Origin: an uncultured Bacilli bacterium
GTDB lineage: Bacteria > Bacillota_I > Bacilli_A > RF39 > UBA660
DNA: 40,911 nucleotides
Reading direction: 5' to 3'
Assembly (NCBI GenBank): GCA_947626695.1
Contig: CANQTE010000006.1
Coordinates: 1 to 40,911 of the forward strand
Shown here: piece after piece, positions 11,401 through 20,040 of the stretch
Layout of the letters: each line of letters starts with the position of its first letter
Numbering within the stretch: the stretch's first letter is position 1
Position numbers and translations under genes: made by a program
Notes under the pieces: model-generated
What the model saw: the letters and a program-made list of their open reading frames with translations, nothing else
Database searches by the model: none
Told to the model about the DNA's origin: nothing

Positions 11401-12069
11401 TTTTTCAATGGTATTAGTTAAATAATCATTTTCACCAAATACAGCATAAATATCTTCATCACTTGATAAACCTAAAGCTCTTAAAAATGTAGTTATAGGA
11501 ACTTTTCTTGTTCTATCAATACGAACATACATAATATTACGAGCATCTACTTCATACTCTAACCATGTACCTTTATTAGGTATTACTTCTCCACTTATAA
11601 TACGACGACCATTTTTATCTATTTCTCTTTTAAAATAAATAGATGGACTACGTACTAATTGGGAAACAATAACTCTTTCGGCACCATTAATGATGAATGT
11701 TCCTGATTCTGTCATTAAAGGCATATCACCTAAGAATATTTCTTGTTCTTTTACTTCTCCTGTTTCATGAATAAATACTCTTGCTTGAACTTTTAGGGGA
11801 GCAGCATAGTTTACCATTCGTTCCTTTGCTTCTTTCACAGAATATCTTGGAACATCAAAACTATAATCTCCAAATTCTAAAGAGATATTACCCGTGAATG
11901 ATTCGACTGGAAATAAGTCCTCAAAGACTTCTTTGATTCCACTTTCCAAAAATTCTTGATAACTCTTTTTTTGAATTTCAAGTAAATCTTGTAACTCCAT
12001 TGTGTTACGACTCGTAGAGAATGTTCTTCTTTCTCTATGGTCTCCAAATTTTTCAACTTTATAAGCCAC
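8413..12069 (-). CDS. rpoB: DNA-directed RNA polymerase beta subunit
   Basis: Second-largest catalytic subunit of RNA polymerase. Conserved beta features include the rifampicin-region sequence [20 protein letters not shown] followed by [18 protein letters not shown], the [13 protein letters not shown] block and the C-terminal [21 protein letters not shown] block that contacts beta'. Translation starts at GTG (12069), with GGGGTG six bases upstream. The last 80 or so residues (from about 1137) are strongly acidic with runs of Asp and Glu, a longer tail than the family normally has. Transcribed from a TTGACA-17-TAAAAT promoter inside the end of the preceding methyltransferase gene; rpoC follows directly. 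Confidence 0.98.
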   Translation of the reverse strand: MAYKVEKFGDHRERRTFSTSRNTMELQDLLEIQKKSYQEFLESGIKEVFEDLFPVESFTGNISLEFGDYSFDVPRYSVKEAKERMVNYAAPLKVQARVFIHETGEVKEQEIFLGDMPLMTESGTFIINGAERVIVSQLVRSPSIYFKREIDKNGRRIISGEVIPNKGTWLEYEVDARNIMYVRIDRTRKVPITTFLRALGLSSDEDIYAVFGENDYLTNTIEKDSTRNTDEALIEIYEKLRPGEPATLDSSKNQLVTRFFDRFRYDLAKVGRYKFNKKLNVLDRLLGCTLAEDIKDGKDTVVSKDTLVTKEVLELIKPIFAKGFNLKKTIINEELDEYDKIQEVLVYDKENKEKIIKIIGNDNSVDVRRLTIPDVYASVSYYLNLLDNIGNTDEIDNLGNRRVRQVGELIQNVFKTGMSRMERVIRERMTTQELDSVTPKTLINIRPVTAALKEFFGSSQLSKFMDQINPIAELTDKRRLSSLGPGGLSRDRAGMEVRDVNASHYGRICPIESPEGQNIGLITSLAGYAKVNEYGFIMTPYRKVIDGVVTSEVTYMTADEEHDYYISQATVLLDENNRIVNDEILCRLNGDNVMVKRELVNYVDVAPSQIVAITTSCIPFLEYDDANRTLMGANMQRQAVPLLTSEAPIVGTGVEYIAARDSGSTVVCKADGVVDYADSKKIIVANAKGKDTYYLADFERTNASTALNHHPIVKKGDKVHAGEVIADGPSTEKGELALGKNMTVAFMTFNGYNYEDAVILNERLVKDDVYTSLHLEHYDIDCRDTKLGPEEITRDIPNVGEEARKNLDSNGIVRIGTEVKEGDILVGKVTPKGMQELTSEEKLLHAIFGEKTREVRDTSLRVEHGAAGIVHDVKIYTKENSDELPAGVSKIIRVYIIQKRKIQVGDKMSGRHGNKGVISLILPEEDMPYLPNGKPVDVMLNPLGVPSRMNIGQILELHLGMAGKLQGVHYATPVFDSATWDDIRKEMDKAGMEKDGKTVLYNGRTGEPFDQRISVGVMYMLKLHHMVDDKLHARATGPYSLVTQQPLGGKAQFGGQRFGEMEVWALYAYGAAHVLQEILTVKADDIIGRVKVYEALVKGKTVNQAGVPESFRVLIKEFQALGLDMQIIDNDDNVVEFKVLEEEEEKEDTVKIDEIDTEASLRDGKIEVKDDELDDMPNEDYDIMDDYDSDDDEFDDDFDEEPDAEDLEEIEEDFGEEV

Positions 12070-12136
12070 GATTTCACCCCAATATCTAAATTTTAGTGCT
12101 CATTTAAAGAAAAAACAAATACGTCACCAATTTAAA

Positions 12137-12165
12137 ATTTTAGCAACAAAATATTATTATGTCAA
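12137..12165 (-). promoter_or_regulatory. rpoBC promoter
   Basis: Minus-strand TTGACA (12160-12165), 17-nt spacer, TAAAAT (12137-12142). The -35 overlaps the stop codon of the upstream methyltransferase gene. Confidence 0.75.
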
Positions 12166-12752
12166 TTCTTTTTTAGAAAAAAAATCCAAAAACCTTTACT
12201 TTTTAAGACTACTTCAGGTTTTGCAATAATTTTTAGTTCATTTATTATACTTATAGCTCCTTGGTCTTTTCTTATTACAGCCCAAAGTTCCCCTTCAGGG
12301 TTTAAATAATTTAAACCTCCTTTTAATATTTCTAAAACTGTTTTTTTACCTGCCCTGATTGGAGGATTAGTAATAATTAAATCAAAAGTTGTAGTAATAT
12401 CATTATATATATAACTCTCTTTAAAAGAGACACTAACATTATTTAGTTTAGCATTTTCACTTGCAAGTTTTAAAGCTCTTTTATTAATATCTATTCCTGT
12501 ACCATTTACATTTAAGATTTTACTAAGAACAATACTTATAAAGCCATAGCCACAGCCAACATCTAAAAAGTTATTTATATTCTTTTTATTATTTAAATAA
12601 GTATTAACAAGTAAGCTACTTCCATAATCTATTTTATTTTTCGAAAACACACCATTATCGCTTAAAAAAGTAAAACAAGAAGAACCATAGCTATATTTGA
12701 TGATTTTTCTTTCACTTTTTATATTGTCGTTATTTGTGAAATAGTGATTCAA
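12162..12752 (-). CDS. ybxB: Class I SAM-dependent methyltransferase, YbxB/RsmC type
   Basis: Predicted N2-guanine methyltransferase of ribosomal RNA. The SAM-binding motif I FLDVGCGYGF (about residue 62) is followed by the acidic residue of motif II (GTGIDINKRAL). The catalytic motif IV NPPIRAGK is the signature of N6-adenine/N2-guanine methyltransferases of the RsmC group. At 196 aa it is the single-domain form found in Firmicutes rather than the two-domain E. coli RsmC. Translation starts at TTG with GGAG upstream. In Bacillus the equivalent gene (ybxB) also sits directly upstream of rpoB, which supports the assignment; the exact target base is inference. Confidence 0.9.
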   Translation of the reverse strand: MNHYFTNNDNIKSERKIIKYSYGSSCFTFLSDNGVFSKNKIDYGSSLLVNTYLNNKKNINNFLDVGCGYGFISIVLSKILNVNGTGIDINKRALKLASENAKLNNVSVSFKESYIYNDITTTFDLIITNPPIRAGKKTVLEILKGGLNYLNPEGELWAVIRKDQGAISIINELKIIAKPEVVLKSKGFWIFFLKKN

Positions 12753-12780
12753 AGCTCTATCTCCTTTTTTATTTACTCTT

Positions 12781-12808
12781 AGTATATCAAATAATAATAA
12801 TTAGTCAA
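12781..12808 (-). promoter_or_regulatory. Promoter of the ybxB methyltransferase gene
   Basis: Minus-strand TTGACT (12803-12808), 16-nt spacer, TATACT (12781-12786), with an AAAAGGAG ribosome binding site downstream. Confidence 0.6.
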
Positions 12809-12817
12809 GTAAATATA

Positions 12818-13615
12818 TTATAATTTTATACTTTTATATTTAATAAAACCTATTATACCTATAATAAAGATTAAAACTAAAGAGCCTACTAAAAGATAAT
12901 TTAATAAATTATTTTCTTTACTATATTCATTTTGTTCCTCTTTATTTTGCTCATTTTTATTTTCCTCAGATTTATTTTCTTCTTTTTCTTTATCTTCGTC
13001 AGTATATTCCATATTAGTATTATCTATTGTATACATAAATTTAATTGGCTTATTTTGATAATTTTCATTTGTTACTACCCATGTATAAGTATTCCCATCT
13101 TTACTATCAGAATTACTAGATAACACTTTATAATCAGTAGATATATTTATAGTTAATTTATCAAGAGCATTAAGTCCATTTAAACAACTTGCTTCTTTTT
13201 CTGTTTCTAATACAAATATATTATCATTTTTTTTGATAGTTACTTCTTTATAACAAGTATTAATAGCCGTAGAATTAATAAAATTATCTCTTGTAAAATT
13301 ATAACTATAATTTGTGCCATATCTTTTACTATCATTAATAATAGTATTAGTATAATATTCTACACCTTCTTGTTTTCCCTCAACATATGCATCATAATTA
13401 GAGTCATTATAATAAGCACGAGTATAATTATTTTCATCAGAATTAAACATTTCTTTATAAGTCATATTACTCCAATCAAGCTTATTATCTTTTTCGTTAG
13501 AAGCTACAAATACTTCAACATTTTCATTAAAAGTAGCTTCAATATTTAAATTATAAGTAGCTTCACAACCTGTTAGGACAATCATAAATATAATTAACAT
13601 TATTATTTTTTTCAT
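12818..13615 (-). CDS. Membrane lipoprotein with C-terminal TM anchor, 265 aa
   Basis: Residues 1-17 are a lipoprotein signal peptide (Lys-Lys, hydrophobic core, lipobox LTGC with Cys17 the predicted lipidated residue). An extracellular Asn/Tyr/Thr-rich domain follows to about residue 200, then a Lys/Glu/Asn linker (about 205-235) and a C-terminal transmembrane helix (about 238-258) with a basic tail. Double anchoring by lipid and helix resembles LppM-like lipoproteins, but I cannot assign a family. It starts 12 bp after the stop of the giant wall-hydrolase gene, with AAAAGGAG before the ATG, so the two are cotranscribed and probably act at the same surface. Confidence 0.8.
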   Translation of the reverse strand: MKKIIMLIIFMIVLTGCEATYNLNIEATFNENVEVFVASNEKDNKLDWSNMTYKEMFNSDENNYTRAYYNDSNYDAYVEGKQEGVEYYTNTIINDSKRYGTNYSYNFTRDNFINSTAINTCYKEVTIKKNDNIFVLETEKEASCLNGLNALDKLTINISTDYKVLSSNSDSKDGNTYTWVVTNENYQNKPIKFMYTIDNTNMEYTDEDKEKEENKSEENKNEQNKEEQNEYSKENNLLNYLLVGSLVLIFIIGIIGFIKYKSIKL

Positions 13616-13627
13616 AAGAACTCCTTT

Positions 13628-16600
13628 TTAATCTAATAAATATATATAGCAATTAAATGTATATCCATTTCCATAATAACCGATTGGCTTTGTTTCTGTA
13701 TAATTAAAGCAACCAGTATTACCCATTTCACAAGCATATTTTCGGCCTTCAGAAGTATGAACAAAATCAACAGCAGTATTTTGTCTGTAGCCCATACCAC
13801 CTTGACTGATAGACATTGTTCCATCAGCATGTACCGCTTCTACTATTGCAACGTGGCCAAAACCCATGGGCCCTCCTGACCATGATATTATTGCACCAGG
13901 CCGAGCATCATTGATATTTGTTGAAATTTTAAACTTACCACTTGTTACTTCTTGTGGTTTACTGCAATAGTCACCACCGTCAACGCGAGTTTCCCAAGTT
14001 CTACCATCTCCCATTGTTGCCAGTATTTCTTTTGCTCTACCAGTTGCATACCAAGGGCACTCACCTTCTAATCCTATACCATAATTTGTAGCATCTTGAG
14101 CATAATAGTATTTATTATCACGAAGTGGTCTAGTTGTTCTTGCTATATATCCATCAGCATTAGCCACTAATCCATCTTCTGATTTACATGTATTAGCATT
14201 AGCTACAATATTTTGAGAATCATAGTAATCATAATTGGCATCATAATCTTCTTTATAAACATAATCGCCTAAAACAAATAATCTAAATTCAGCTTTACGA
14301 CGACTTTTTAAGCCTTTTGTATACTCAGTACCATAGGAAACGTAATCTTTTATTGAGTTCCATAAACCTTCATAACCATTATCTTTATAAGCTGTAACAA
14401 TCTTTGCTATCATATTTTTATCACAGCCACTTACATTATAACAGAAAGAAATTAAAGCATCTCTTTGAAATGGTGTGAGTGAAACCCCACTAACCATGGC
14501 AACACCACTATCAACACTTTGAGCATGTGTTCCTTCCACTAATTCATAAATTTTTACTTCATTTAATACTTTATCTGGAATACAGTCTCCAGCTTCCATG
14601 TTGTATTCTACTCTATTAGTAGTAGAGCTTGTTCCATAACGAAAATAGCCTGTATAATTATTATCAATAATAAACTTATTGGCATCACTTATAGCCCACG
14701 TAGTTATACCAGGACCCGCTGTAATTGTTCCATCTGAATAATGTGCAGCGATTTTTCCTGGCAAGCCGTTTACAGTACACTCTTCTCCAGCCATGCCCTC
14801 CATAGTTCCTACAAATGTTGATAAGTTAGCCTCATCGGTATCTGTTCTACAAGCACCATTAGAAATAACTCTACTACAACTTTTTCTAAAGTTATAAATA
14901 GCTTTTTTACTACTTTTAGTATTTCCTATATTATTAATAATTATATTATAAATATTTTCATTATCTTCTTTATCTGGGTAATGTACCCCTTCCGTATCAA
15001 ACTCTATAATATCTGATTCTTTATAATTTAAATCTATATAATGTAAATTACTAATATTACTAGAACTAATTAAACTTTCCATTTCTTGATTAAATTTTTC
15101 TATTTCATTATTTTTAACAAATCTAGAAACAGAATCTTTAACAGGGCCAACAGAAACGATATATAATTCATGACTAGCCCATTCTCCTTCCGCTAATTCT
15201 TTATATTTATTAAAATAGTCATTATAAGCATTTGGATCATTAGTACCCATCCAAATTATAATATTATAAGATGTATTTTCTTTCATTAAACTATTAATAC
15301 CTTTAATACCACCCTCCGGATAATTACTTTTATCTGCTGGAGCAACAGTACTACCAACAAACCACGCATATCTTTGAGAACCACCATAAATAGCATTATT
15401 ATCACTAGTTAATCCAAAACCATTAAAAAACGACATACGTGAATCTCCCACGAACAAATTTTCTCGTGTATTTGTTACTTCAGTTTCACTATCATTAATA
15501 CTACTTGCATCTTCACTATTATATATAGCATTTAATATATTTGTATAATCATTACTAGATGCTAAAGACTCCATTTCTCTTAAAATATTTTCATCAAATG
15601 GTAAAACATTACTATTATTTAAAGAATTAATACTTTTATAAGAATTAGAAACATATAAAAAACCTGATATATCATTATATATTTCTTCTAATTTTTCTTT
15701 ATAAGCATCTGTTGCATTTAAAGTAGATGTAGCACTACTAACATCTATAGAAGTTTTATAAGTTAAAACACCATCATAAAAGCCTTCCTCTTCAGTATAA
15801 CAGCCATTTTTAATATTACAATAATTACTATTAATTGAGCAACTTTTTAATTCTATATTTTTTGTACTAGTAGTATAATTGCCATAACTTAAAGCATTTG
15901 TTTTTAAAACTATCATCATAGCTTTTAAAGCCTCGTCATTATATTCATTTCCTTTAGTATAGGCAAAAGTAGCCCCTAAAATATAATCTTCTAAACTAAC
16001 ACTTTCTAATTCTTCTTTATCTTTAGCATTATCATAACAATTTACTATATTAACATTTATATCATTAATATTACAATTTGCATCATTTATTGCCGTAGTA
16101 TTATTATTTTGACTAAATTCAATTTGCCCACCTAAAACAGCAATTAATATAATAAGTAAGAAAAAGAATATAATACCTCCCCCTAAAAATAAGAACATAA
16201 CATTTCTATTTACATTTTTTAATAAAAAATCTGCTGTACTATTTCCCTCTTGTTTTTTTTCATTAGTATTTTTATTATTATTTGTATTATTAGTATCATT
16301 ATTTTCTTCTATATTTTCTGGTGCACTAAGAGTTGTAGTACTATCTTCTGTATCTACACTATCACTACTGATTTCTTCACTATCTAATTCTTCACTAGCC
16401 CCCCTTAATGATTCATTAAAAGCAAAATTCTTGCGTCTTGGTTCTACTGTTTCATTATTAGTTTGAGCAGGCGTATTTGCTGTTCCTCTTGAAAAACGAT
16501 TTTTCATGCCTGGCATCATACTTGGAACTCCTAAATTACTTGCACTAGCTGTATTTTTAGCACCTATATTATTTGTACTTGAACTATTTGGACTTGCAAC

Positions 16601-16990
16601 ATTTCCTGGACTAGAAAGACCATTTGTATTTGGTAAACCGTTTGCATTAGATAAACCATTTGTATTTGGTAAACCACTATTAGAGCCACTTAAAGCATCT
16701 ATACCTCCATTAATCGCTGAAGTTGCTCCACTTTCATTTAAGCCTTTACTTAAACCTCGAACTCCTGGAATTTGGTCTATTCTTCCCGCTACATCACTTA
16801 CAGCACTATCTATATTATTTCCTACTCCTGGAACTTTTTTTAAAGTATCATAAGCTTTAGCCCCTACACCTGGAGCAAAATATTCTGAGACACCTTTCGC
16901 AGCCGTATCTACAACTTGTTTGGTATCTTCATGATTTTGTTCAGGGTTTTTAGTTGTATTATAATCTTGTGTATTTCCATTTTCGTCCAT
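13628..16990 (-). CDS. Multidomain membrane-anchored cell-wall protein (SpoIID-like, SGNH, GH24 lysozyme-like, CHAP)
   Basis: A 1120-aa protein with a modular architecture. Residues 1-260: low-complexity cytoplasmic part including Gly-Leu-Pro-Asn-Thr-Asn repeats. About 262-287: transmembrane helix. About 328-375: SpoIID/LytB-like domain (VSLEDYILG...EALKAMMIVLKT). About 508-690: SGNH/GDSL hydrolase (GDSR, WMGTNDPN, EGVHYPD). About 757-907: GH24-type lysozyme-like domain (LTPFQRDALISFCYNV, LKSRRKAEFRLF). About 960-1100: CHAP amidase/endopeptidase, with catalytic Cys in GECPWYA and His in GHVAIVEA. The hydrolase domains lie outside the cell, so cutting of both glycan and peptide and deacetylation of wall polymers are likely. 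The SpoIID-like domain seems to lack its catalytic Glu. ATG with AGGTGA upstream; the lipoprotein follows in the same operon. Confidence 0.88.
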   Translation of the reverse strand: MDENGNTQDYNTTKNPEQNHEDTKQVVDTAAKGVSEYFAPGVGAKAYDTLKKVPGVGNNIDSAVSDVAGRIDQIPGVRGLSKGLNESGATSAINGGIDALSGSNSGLPNTNGLSNANGLPNTNGLSSPGNVASPNSSSTNNIGAKNTASASNLGVPSMMPGMKNRFSRGTANTPAQTNNETVEPRRKNFAFNESLRGASEELDSEEISSDSVDTEDSTTTLSAPENIEENNDTNNTNNNKNTNEKKQEGNSTADFLLKNVNRNVMFLFLGGGIIFFFLLIILIAVLGGQIEFSQNNNTTAINDANCNINDINVNIVNCYDNAKDKEELESVSLEDYILGATFAYTKGNEYNDEALKAMMIVLKTNALSYGNYTTSTKNIELKSCSINSNYCNIKNGCYTEEEGFYDGVLTYKTSIDVSSATSTLNATDAYKEKLEEIYNDISGFLYVSNSYKSINSLNNSNVLPFDENILREMESLASSNDYTNILNAIYNSEDASSINDSETEVTNTRENLFVGDSRMSFFNGFGLTSDNNAIYGGSQRYAWFVGSTVAPADKSNYPEGGIKGINSLMKENTSYNIIIWMGTNDPNAYNDYFNKYKELAEGEWASHELYIVSVGPVKDSVSRFVKNNEIEKFNQEMESLISSSNISNLHYIDLNYKESDIIEFDTEGVHYPDKEDNENIYNIIINNIGNTKSSKKAIYNFRKSCSRVISNGACRTDTDEANLSTFVGTMEGMAGEECTVNGLPGKIAAHYSDGTITAGPGITTWAISDANKFIIDNNYTGYFRYGTSSTTNRVEYNMEAGDCIPDKVLNEVKIYELVEGTHAQSVDSGVAMVSGVSLTPFQRDALISFCYNVSGCDKNMIAKIVTAYKDNGYEGLWNSIKDYVSYGTEYTKGLKSRRKAEFRLFVLGDYVYKEDYDANYDYYDSQNIVANANTCKSEDGLVANADGYIARTTRPLRDNKYYYAQDATNYGIGLEGECPWYATGRAKEILATMGDGRTWETRVDGGDYCSKPQEVTSGKFKISTNINDARPGAIISWSGGPMGFGHVAIVEAVHADGTMSISQGGMGYRQNTAVDFVHTSEGRKYACEMGNTGCFNYTETKPIGYYGNGYTFNCYIYLLD

Positions 16991-17008
16991 GAAACTTCAC
17001 CTATAATC

Positions 17009-17017
17009 ATTATAGCA
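17009..17017 (-). promoter_or_regulatory. Extended -10 promoter of the wall-hydrolase operon
   Basis: Minus-strand TGCTATAAT (17009-17017), an extended -10 element without a clear -35 box, about 20 bp before the start codon. It is divergent from the coat-protein promoter. Confidence 0.55.
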
Positions 17018-17050
17018 TAAATATTTCAAAAAAAAAAGGTAAAGAAAAGA

Positions 17051-17078
17051 CACGATTTTTAATATTTCACATAAATTA
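17051..17078 (+). promoter_or_regulatory. Sigma-K-like promoter of the spore coat gene
   Basis: CATAAATTA (17070-17078) matches the sigma-K -10 consensus CATAnnnTA. An AC-containing -35 (CACG at 17051-17054) lies about 16 nt upstream. There is no sigma-A element. The consensus is from established knowledge of Bacillus sigma-K; its use here is inference, supported by the coat-protein identity and the sigK gene in this window. Confidence 0.65.
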
Positions 17079-17103
17079 ATAGTGAGATGAAAGGGTGAAT
17101 ATT

Positions 17104-17544
17104 ATGAATAACAATTGTGATAATAAACTTTCTGGGAACTGTATTAATGAAATATTAAGTGTAATTTTAGTTTTACAACAAAATGCTTGTCCTGAGACTT
17201 GCTTAGATGCTTGTGATAGACCTGTTTTAGGAGGAGGACCAAACTGTTTAATTTGTAATACAAGGCCTGTAATGTTATATACTTGTGGAGGTGCAGGTAC
17301 TCCTTGGAGTATGCCAACAACAAAAGATTCTGTTGCTAATTGTACAGGTACAACTGAATGTTCAAATATATTTAGAGTAGAAAAAATTGAGGGAAACTGC
17401 TGTACATTTAGAGTTCTAGCGGATAATCCCGATACAACTAGTTTAAATCCTTATGTTGCTACAAATTCTTTCTTTACTATGGATTGTAGTTGTCTTTGTG
17501 CAATTCGTTGTTTAAGTGATACTTATGTTGATTGTGTTTGTTAA
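17104..17544 (+). CDS. Spore coat protein, CotY/CotZ family
   Basis: Cys-rich structural protein of the outer spore coat or crust, made in the mother cell and cross-linked into an insoluble lattice. The 146-aa product carries about 19 Cys in a CotY/Z-like pattern: early CNxC and ACPETC clusters, a CC pair in a core resembling FRVEKIEGNCCTFRVL, FFTMDCSCLCAIRCL near the C-terminus and a terminal CVC. The start is taken at ATG 17104 because AAGGGTG lies six bases upstream; an in-frame GTG at 17095 overlaps that site. A sigma-K-like promoter precedes it and a strong terminator follows. It is the only plus-strand gene in the first 20 kb. Confidence 0.88.
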   Translation: MNNNCDNKLSGNCINEILSVILVLQQNACPETCLDACDRPVLGGGPNCLICNTRPVMLYTCGGAGTPWSMPTTKDSVANCTGTTECSNIFRVEKIEGNCCTFRVLADNPDTTSLNPYVATNSFFTMDCSCLCAIRCLSDTYVDCVC

Positions 17545-17545
17545 T

Positions 17546-17573
17546 GATAACTTAAAAAAGAGTTATCTTTTTT
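17546..17573 (+). terminator. Terminator of the coat-protein gene
   Basis: Stem GATAACT (17546-17552) / AGTTATC (17561-17567) followed by TTTTTT. It lies at the convergent end with the HD-domain gene. Confidence 0.85.
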
Positions 17574-18123
17574 AATTATACAAGTTTATTCTTCTAGCAA
17601 TAACTCTTCTTTCTTTTTTAGTACTAACTACTCTTGTTAAAATATTTTGATATGCTGTTTTACTAAATGTTTCATATATAGAACATATTTTATCGACAAT
17701 AGATACTATTACACTTTCTTTATATTTAGGAGGATAAAAGGTTAAAGGAAACATATGCTTAACAATTATATCTTCTTCTATATGATTTATTTTAAAGTTT
17801 TTACGCGCATTAAATAAAGCAATTTTAGGGTGAATTCTTCCATGGAAACCTAAATCTCTTGTCGGCTTATATTTGGCATGCCAATCATATAAATAAAAAT
17901 CATGAAGTAATGCCCCTCTAATTAATTCTTCTTCATGGACATTTAATTTTAACATTTTTGATACGCGATAACTAAAATACGCAACAGCAATAGAATGTAA
18001 TAAACAGCTTGTATTACCATGCTGTATATATCTATTCATTTTTAAAAACTTTTTATTTTGCATAACTTCTTCTAAATAAGTTTTAAAAACTAAATCTTCA
18101 ACTTTCTGTTTTTTTGTTTTCAT
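17572..18123 (-). CDS. HD-domain phosphohydrolase family protein, 183 aa
   Basis: Metal-dependent phosphohydrolase fold: a first His in LLHSIAVAYF (about residue 41), then the HD doublet in GALLHDFYLYDWH (about residue 74), with later conserved His (HGRIHPKIALFNA) and an acidic helix (SIVDKICSIYE). Related single-domain HD proteins in Firmicutes act on nucleotides or phosphorylated intermediates, but the substrate cannot be read here. The ATG has GGGAG upstream. It is separated from pgsA by a terminator, so it is transcribed alone, and ends head-on against the coat gene. Confidence 0.85.
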   Translation of the reverse strand: MKTKKQKVEDLVFKTYLEEVMQNKKFLKMNRYIQHGNTSCLLHSIAVAYFSYRVSKMLKLNVHEEELIRGALLHDFYLYDWHAKYKPTRDLGFHGRIHPKIALFNARKNFKINHIEEDIIVKHMFPLTFYPPKYKESVIVSIVDKICSIYETFSKTAYQNILTRVVSTKKERRVIARRINLYN

Positions 18124-18162
18124 TTCTTTCTCCCAATATAAATTATATTATAAAACATAAAA

Positions 18163-18196
18163 AATACCAAGTCTAATAGTTAAGACTGGTATATTT
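18163..18196 (-). terminator. Terminator downstream of pgsA
   Basis: Minus-strand ATACCAGTCT ... AGACTTGGTAT stem with one bulge, followed by a TTTTTTA run. Ends the rodZ-pgsA transcript. Confidence 0.75.
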
Positions 18197-18226
18197 TCTT
18201 TTCTTTATTTACGTTTAATTTACATA

Positions 18227-18820
18227 TTATTTAGCTTGAAAATATTCTTTAGTATTAAAATAATACTCTACACCACTTATAACAGATAAAATAGTAGCAA
18301 TTATAATTAAGGCATAACTAACATTTACACCAATAAATTCAAATGGTAAATTATAAAACATTGTAAGAGCCATACCAATCATCATACACATAGTTTTAGC
18401 TTTCCCTGTAAATGATGCCGCGACGACTTTTCCTTTATTACCACTTGCCATTTTAAAGGAATCAACAAATATATCACGAGTAATTATTACAACAGGAATA
18501 GCAACACTTATAAAGCCATCATAAGCAAGAATAATAAGTAAGCCATTTACTAATACTTTATCTGCGATGGCGTCCATAACTTTACCAAAATCTGTAACTA
18601 AATTTCTACTTCGAGCTATCTTACCATCAAAAAAGTCAGTAATCGCGGCAAGAACAAAGAGAATACCTGCGATAATATATTTTAAACTAACTGTTATTCT
18701 ACCAGCGATTTGAAATTCAGGAAAAGTAATTCCTAAATTATACCATGGTATCATAAGCATAACTAATATTATTACTGCGACAATTATTCTTCCCAGAGTT
18801 AATTTATTTGGTAAATTCAT
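18227..18820 (-). CDS. pgsA: CDP-diacylglycerol--glycerol-3-phosphate 3-phosphatidyltransferase
   Basis: Makes phosphatidylglycerol phosphate, the committed step of anionic phospholipid synthesis, in the cytoplasmic membrane. The CDP-alcohol phosphotransferase signature D-x2-D-G-x2-A-R-x8-G-x3-D-x3-D is complete (Asp62, Asp65, Gly66, Ala69, Arg70, Gly79, Asp83, Asp87). Several hydrophobic helices span the 197-aa protein, the family's usual length. It lies 10 bp after rodZ in one operon, the same order (ymfM-pgsA) as in Bacillus, with a terminator downstream. Confidence 0.95.
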   Translation of the reverse strand: MNLPNKLTLGRIIVAVIILVMLMIPWYNLGITFPEFQIAGRITVSLKYIIAGILFVLAAITDFFDGKIARSRNLVTDFGKVMDAIADKVLVNGLLIILAYDGFISVAIPVVIITRDIFVDSFKMASGNKGKVVAASFTGKAKTMCMMIGMALTMFYNLPFEFIGVNVSYALIIIATILSVISGVEYYFNTKEYFQAK

Positions 18821-18830
18821 ATATTCACTC

Positions 18831-19304
18831 CTATTCTTTAAAATCTACATAACTTATAACATTTGCAGTATGATTATCAATTGTAATTTGTTTAATACTC
18901 CAAGCTATAGCTAAAATAATTAATAAAAATATTATTAGATAGACTAAATAATAATATTTAGAATATTTTCTTGCCTTTTTAGTATAAGGACTTGCTATTT
19001 TTACTAATTCATCTTTGGCATCTTTTTCAGCTTGCTTTTCTATTTCTTTAATGGGTATTTTAGAGGTATATTCAAACATATACTCATTAAAATCATCTAT
19101 TAATTTCTCACTATTTAAGCCTAGATACTTAGCATAATTAGTTATATAACTTTTAAGTTCAAAAGTATCTTTAAAACAACCAATTTTACCTTCTTCAATA
19201 TTTAATAAATACTCTAACTTTATATTTAAGTCCGAGCTTGCTTCATCTATGCTAACCCCTGAAGATTCTCTTGTCTCTTTTAATAGGGTTCCGATTCCGT
19301 TCAA
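18831..19304 (-). CDS. rodZ: RodZ-family HTH membrane protein (short form)
   Basis: Cell-shape factor that links the MreB cytoskeleton to the membrane in other bacteria. Residues about 5-75 form the N-terminal Cro/XRE-like helix-turn-helix of RodZ (IGTLLKETRESSGVSIDEAS...YLLNIEEGK). A basic juxtamembrane stretch (KKARKYSKYY) and one TM helix (about 120-140) follow, then only about 20 extracellular residues. At 157 aa it lacks the long periplasmic domain of typical RodZ. The start is taken at TTG 19304, since AAAGGAG is spaced eight bases from it; the GTG at 19313 would overlap the ribosome binding site. Cotranscribed with pgsA, downstream of RNase P RNA. Confidence 0.85.
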   Translation of the reverse strand: MNGIGTLLKETRESSGVSIDEASSDLNIKLEYLLNIEEGKIGCFKDTFELKSYITNYAKYLGLNSEKLIDDFNEYMFEYTSKIPIKEIEKQAEKDAKDELVKIASPYTKKARKYSKYYYLVYLIIFLLIILAIAWSIKQITIDNHTANVISYVDFKE

Positions 19305-19330
19305 GTTTAACACTCCTTTATTTATTAATT

Positions 19331-19690
19331 TAAATAATATACATAAGCCATGTTCTGTACTTGACTATCAAGCGACAAATATTTATCTACTAGTCTAAAC
19401 TAGTCCCTTACGCCATTCATTTCTTTTGTAAGAGCTCTCCTACCATATTTTGGATTTCTCACTCGTGGGGTTTACCCGTTCCATTTCCTCTGTTTCCAGA
19501 TTAATCGTCACTATGGCACTTTATGAGTACTTAATTCATGAGTTTCCTTTTAGAATTTTTCCTCGCCGTTAGAATTACTTCTACTTTAGGTTATTTTTTC
19601 CCTAAACACGAACACTAAAACCATCTCAGATTTTGTGAGCATGGACTTTCCTCTACATAATAGTTATGTAGCATTTGTCCGTATATTATT
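19331..19690 (-). ncRNA. rnpB: RNase P RNA, B-type
   Basis: Catalytic RNA that matures tRNA 5' ends. Conserved blocks on the minus strand: AGGAAAGTCCATGC near the 5' end, AAAGTGCCATAGTGACG in the middle, TAAACCCCACGAGTGAGAAA typical of the B-type core, and ACAGAACATGGCTTA at the 3' end. The boundaries are set by a 10-bp perfect P1 helix between 19681-19690 and 19331-19340. The 5' P1 strand overlaps the gpsB stop codon, so the RNA is either processed from a gpsB transcript or starts within gpsB. The gpsB-rnpB order is as in Bacillus. Confidence 0.95.
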
Positions 19691-20015
19691 CATATTTTCC
19701 AAAGACAACTTTTTCTAGTTGACTAATTCTTTTTAATATATCAACATTAGAAACATTTTGAGACTGAGAATTAGAAGAACTAGCTACTAATTGTTCTCGT
19801 AAATTTCTAATCTCTGCTTTAAGTTTAGCATTATCTTCTGTTAAATCTTTAATATCTTTTTCATTTCTTTTAATAATATTTATAAATTCCGTATAATCGC
19901 GTATAACCATATCCAAATACTTATCAACTTCTTGAGGACGATACCCGCGAGCATCAATTTTAAATTCTTTATCGAGTATTTCTTGAGGTGTTAAATAAAT
20001 CTTATCGTTATACAT
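19686..20015 (-). CDS. gpsB: Cell division protein GpsB
   Basis: DivIVA-like coiled-coil adaptor that brings class A penicillin-binding proteins to division and elongation sites. The N-terminal membrane/PBP-binding domain is clear (LTPQEILDKEFKIDARGYRP, then EVDKYLDMVIRDY), followed by a coiled coil (about 45-75), a Ser/Gln/Asn linker and a short C-terminal helix (ILKRISQLEKVVFG). 109 aa, the usual GpsB length. The ATG has GGAAGTG upstream. ponA, its known partner in Bacillus and Listeria, is divergently encoded 1 kb away, and the first codons overlap no other gene. Confidence 0.95.
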   Translation of the reverse strand: MYNDKIYLTPQEILDKEFKIDARGYRPQEVDKYLDMVIRDYTEFINIIKRNEKDIKDLTEDNAKLKAEIRNLREQLVASSSNSQSQNVSNVDILKRISQLEKVVFGKYE

Positions 20016-20040
20016 CTAATCACTTCCTTTACTTGCTATT

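Noticed and set aside
11877-12077. Minus-strand ORF of 66 aa
   Set aside because: A different frame within the rpoB start region; rpoB is certain there.
16506-16853. Plus-strand ORF of 115 aa
   Set aside because: Antisense to the Gly/Leu/Pro/Asn repeats of the wall-hydrolase N-terminus; its Leu/Pro/Gly/Phe-rich composition is that of a shadow frame.
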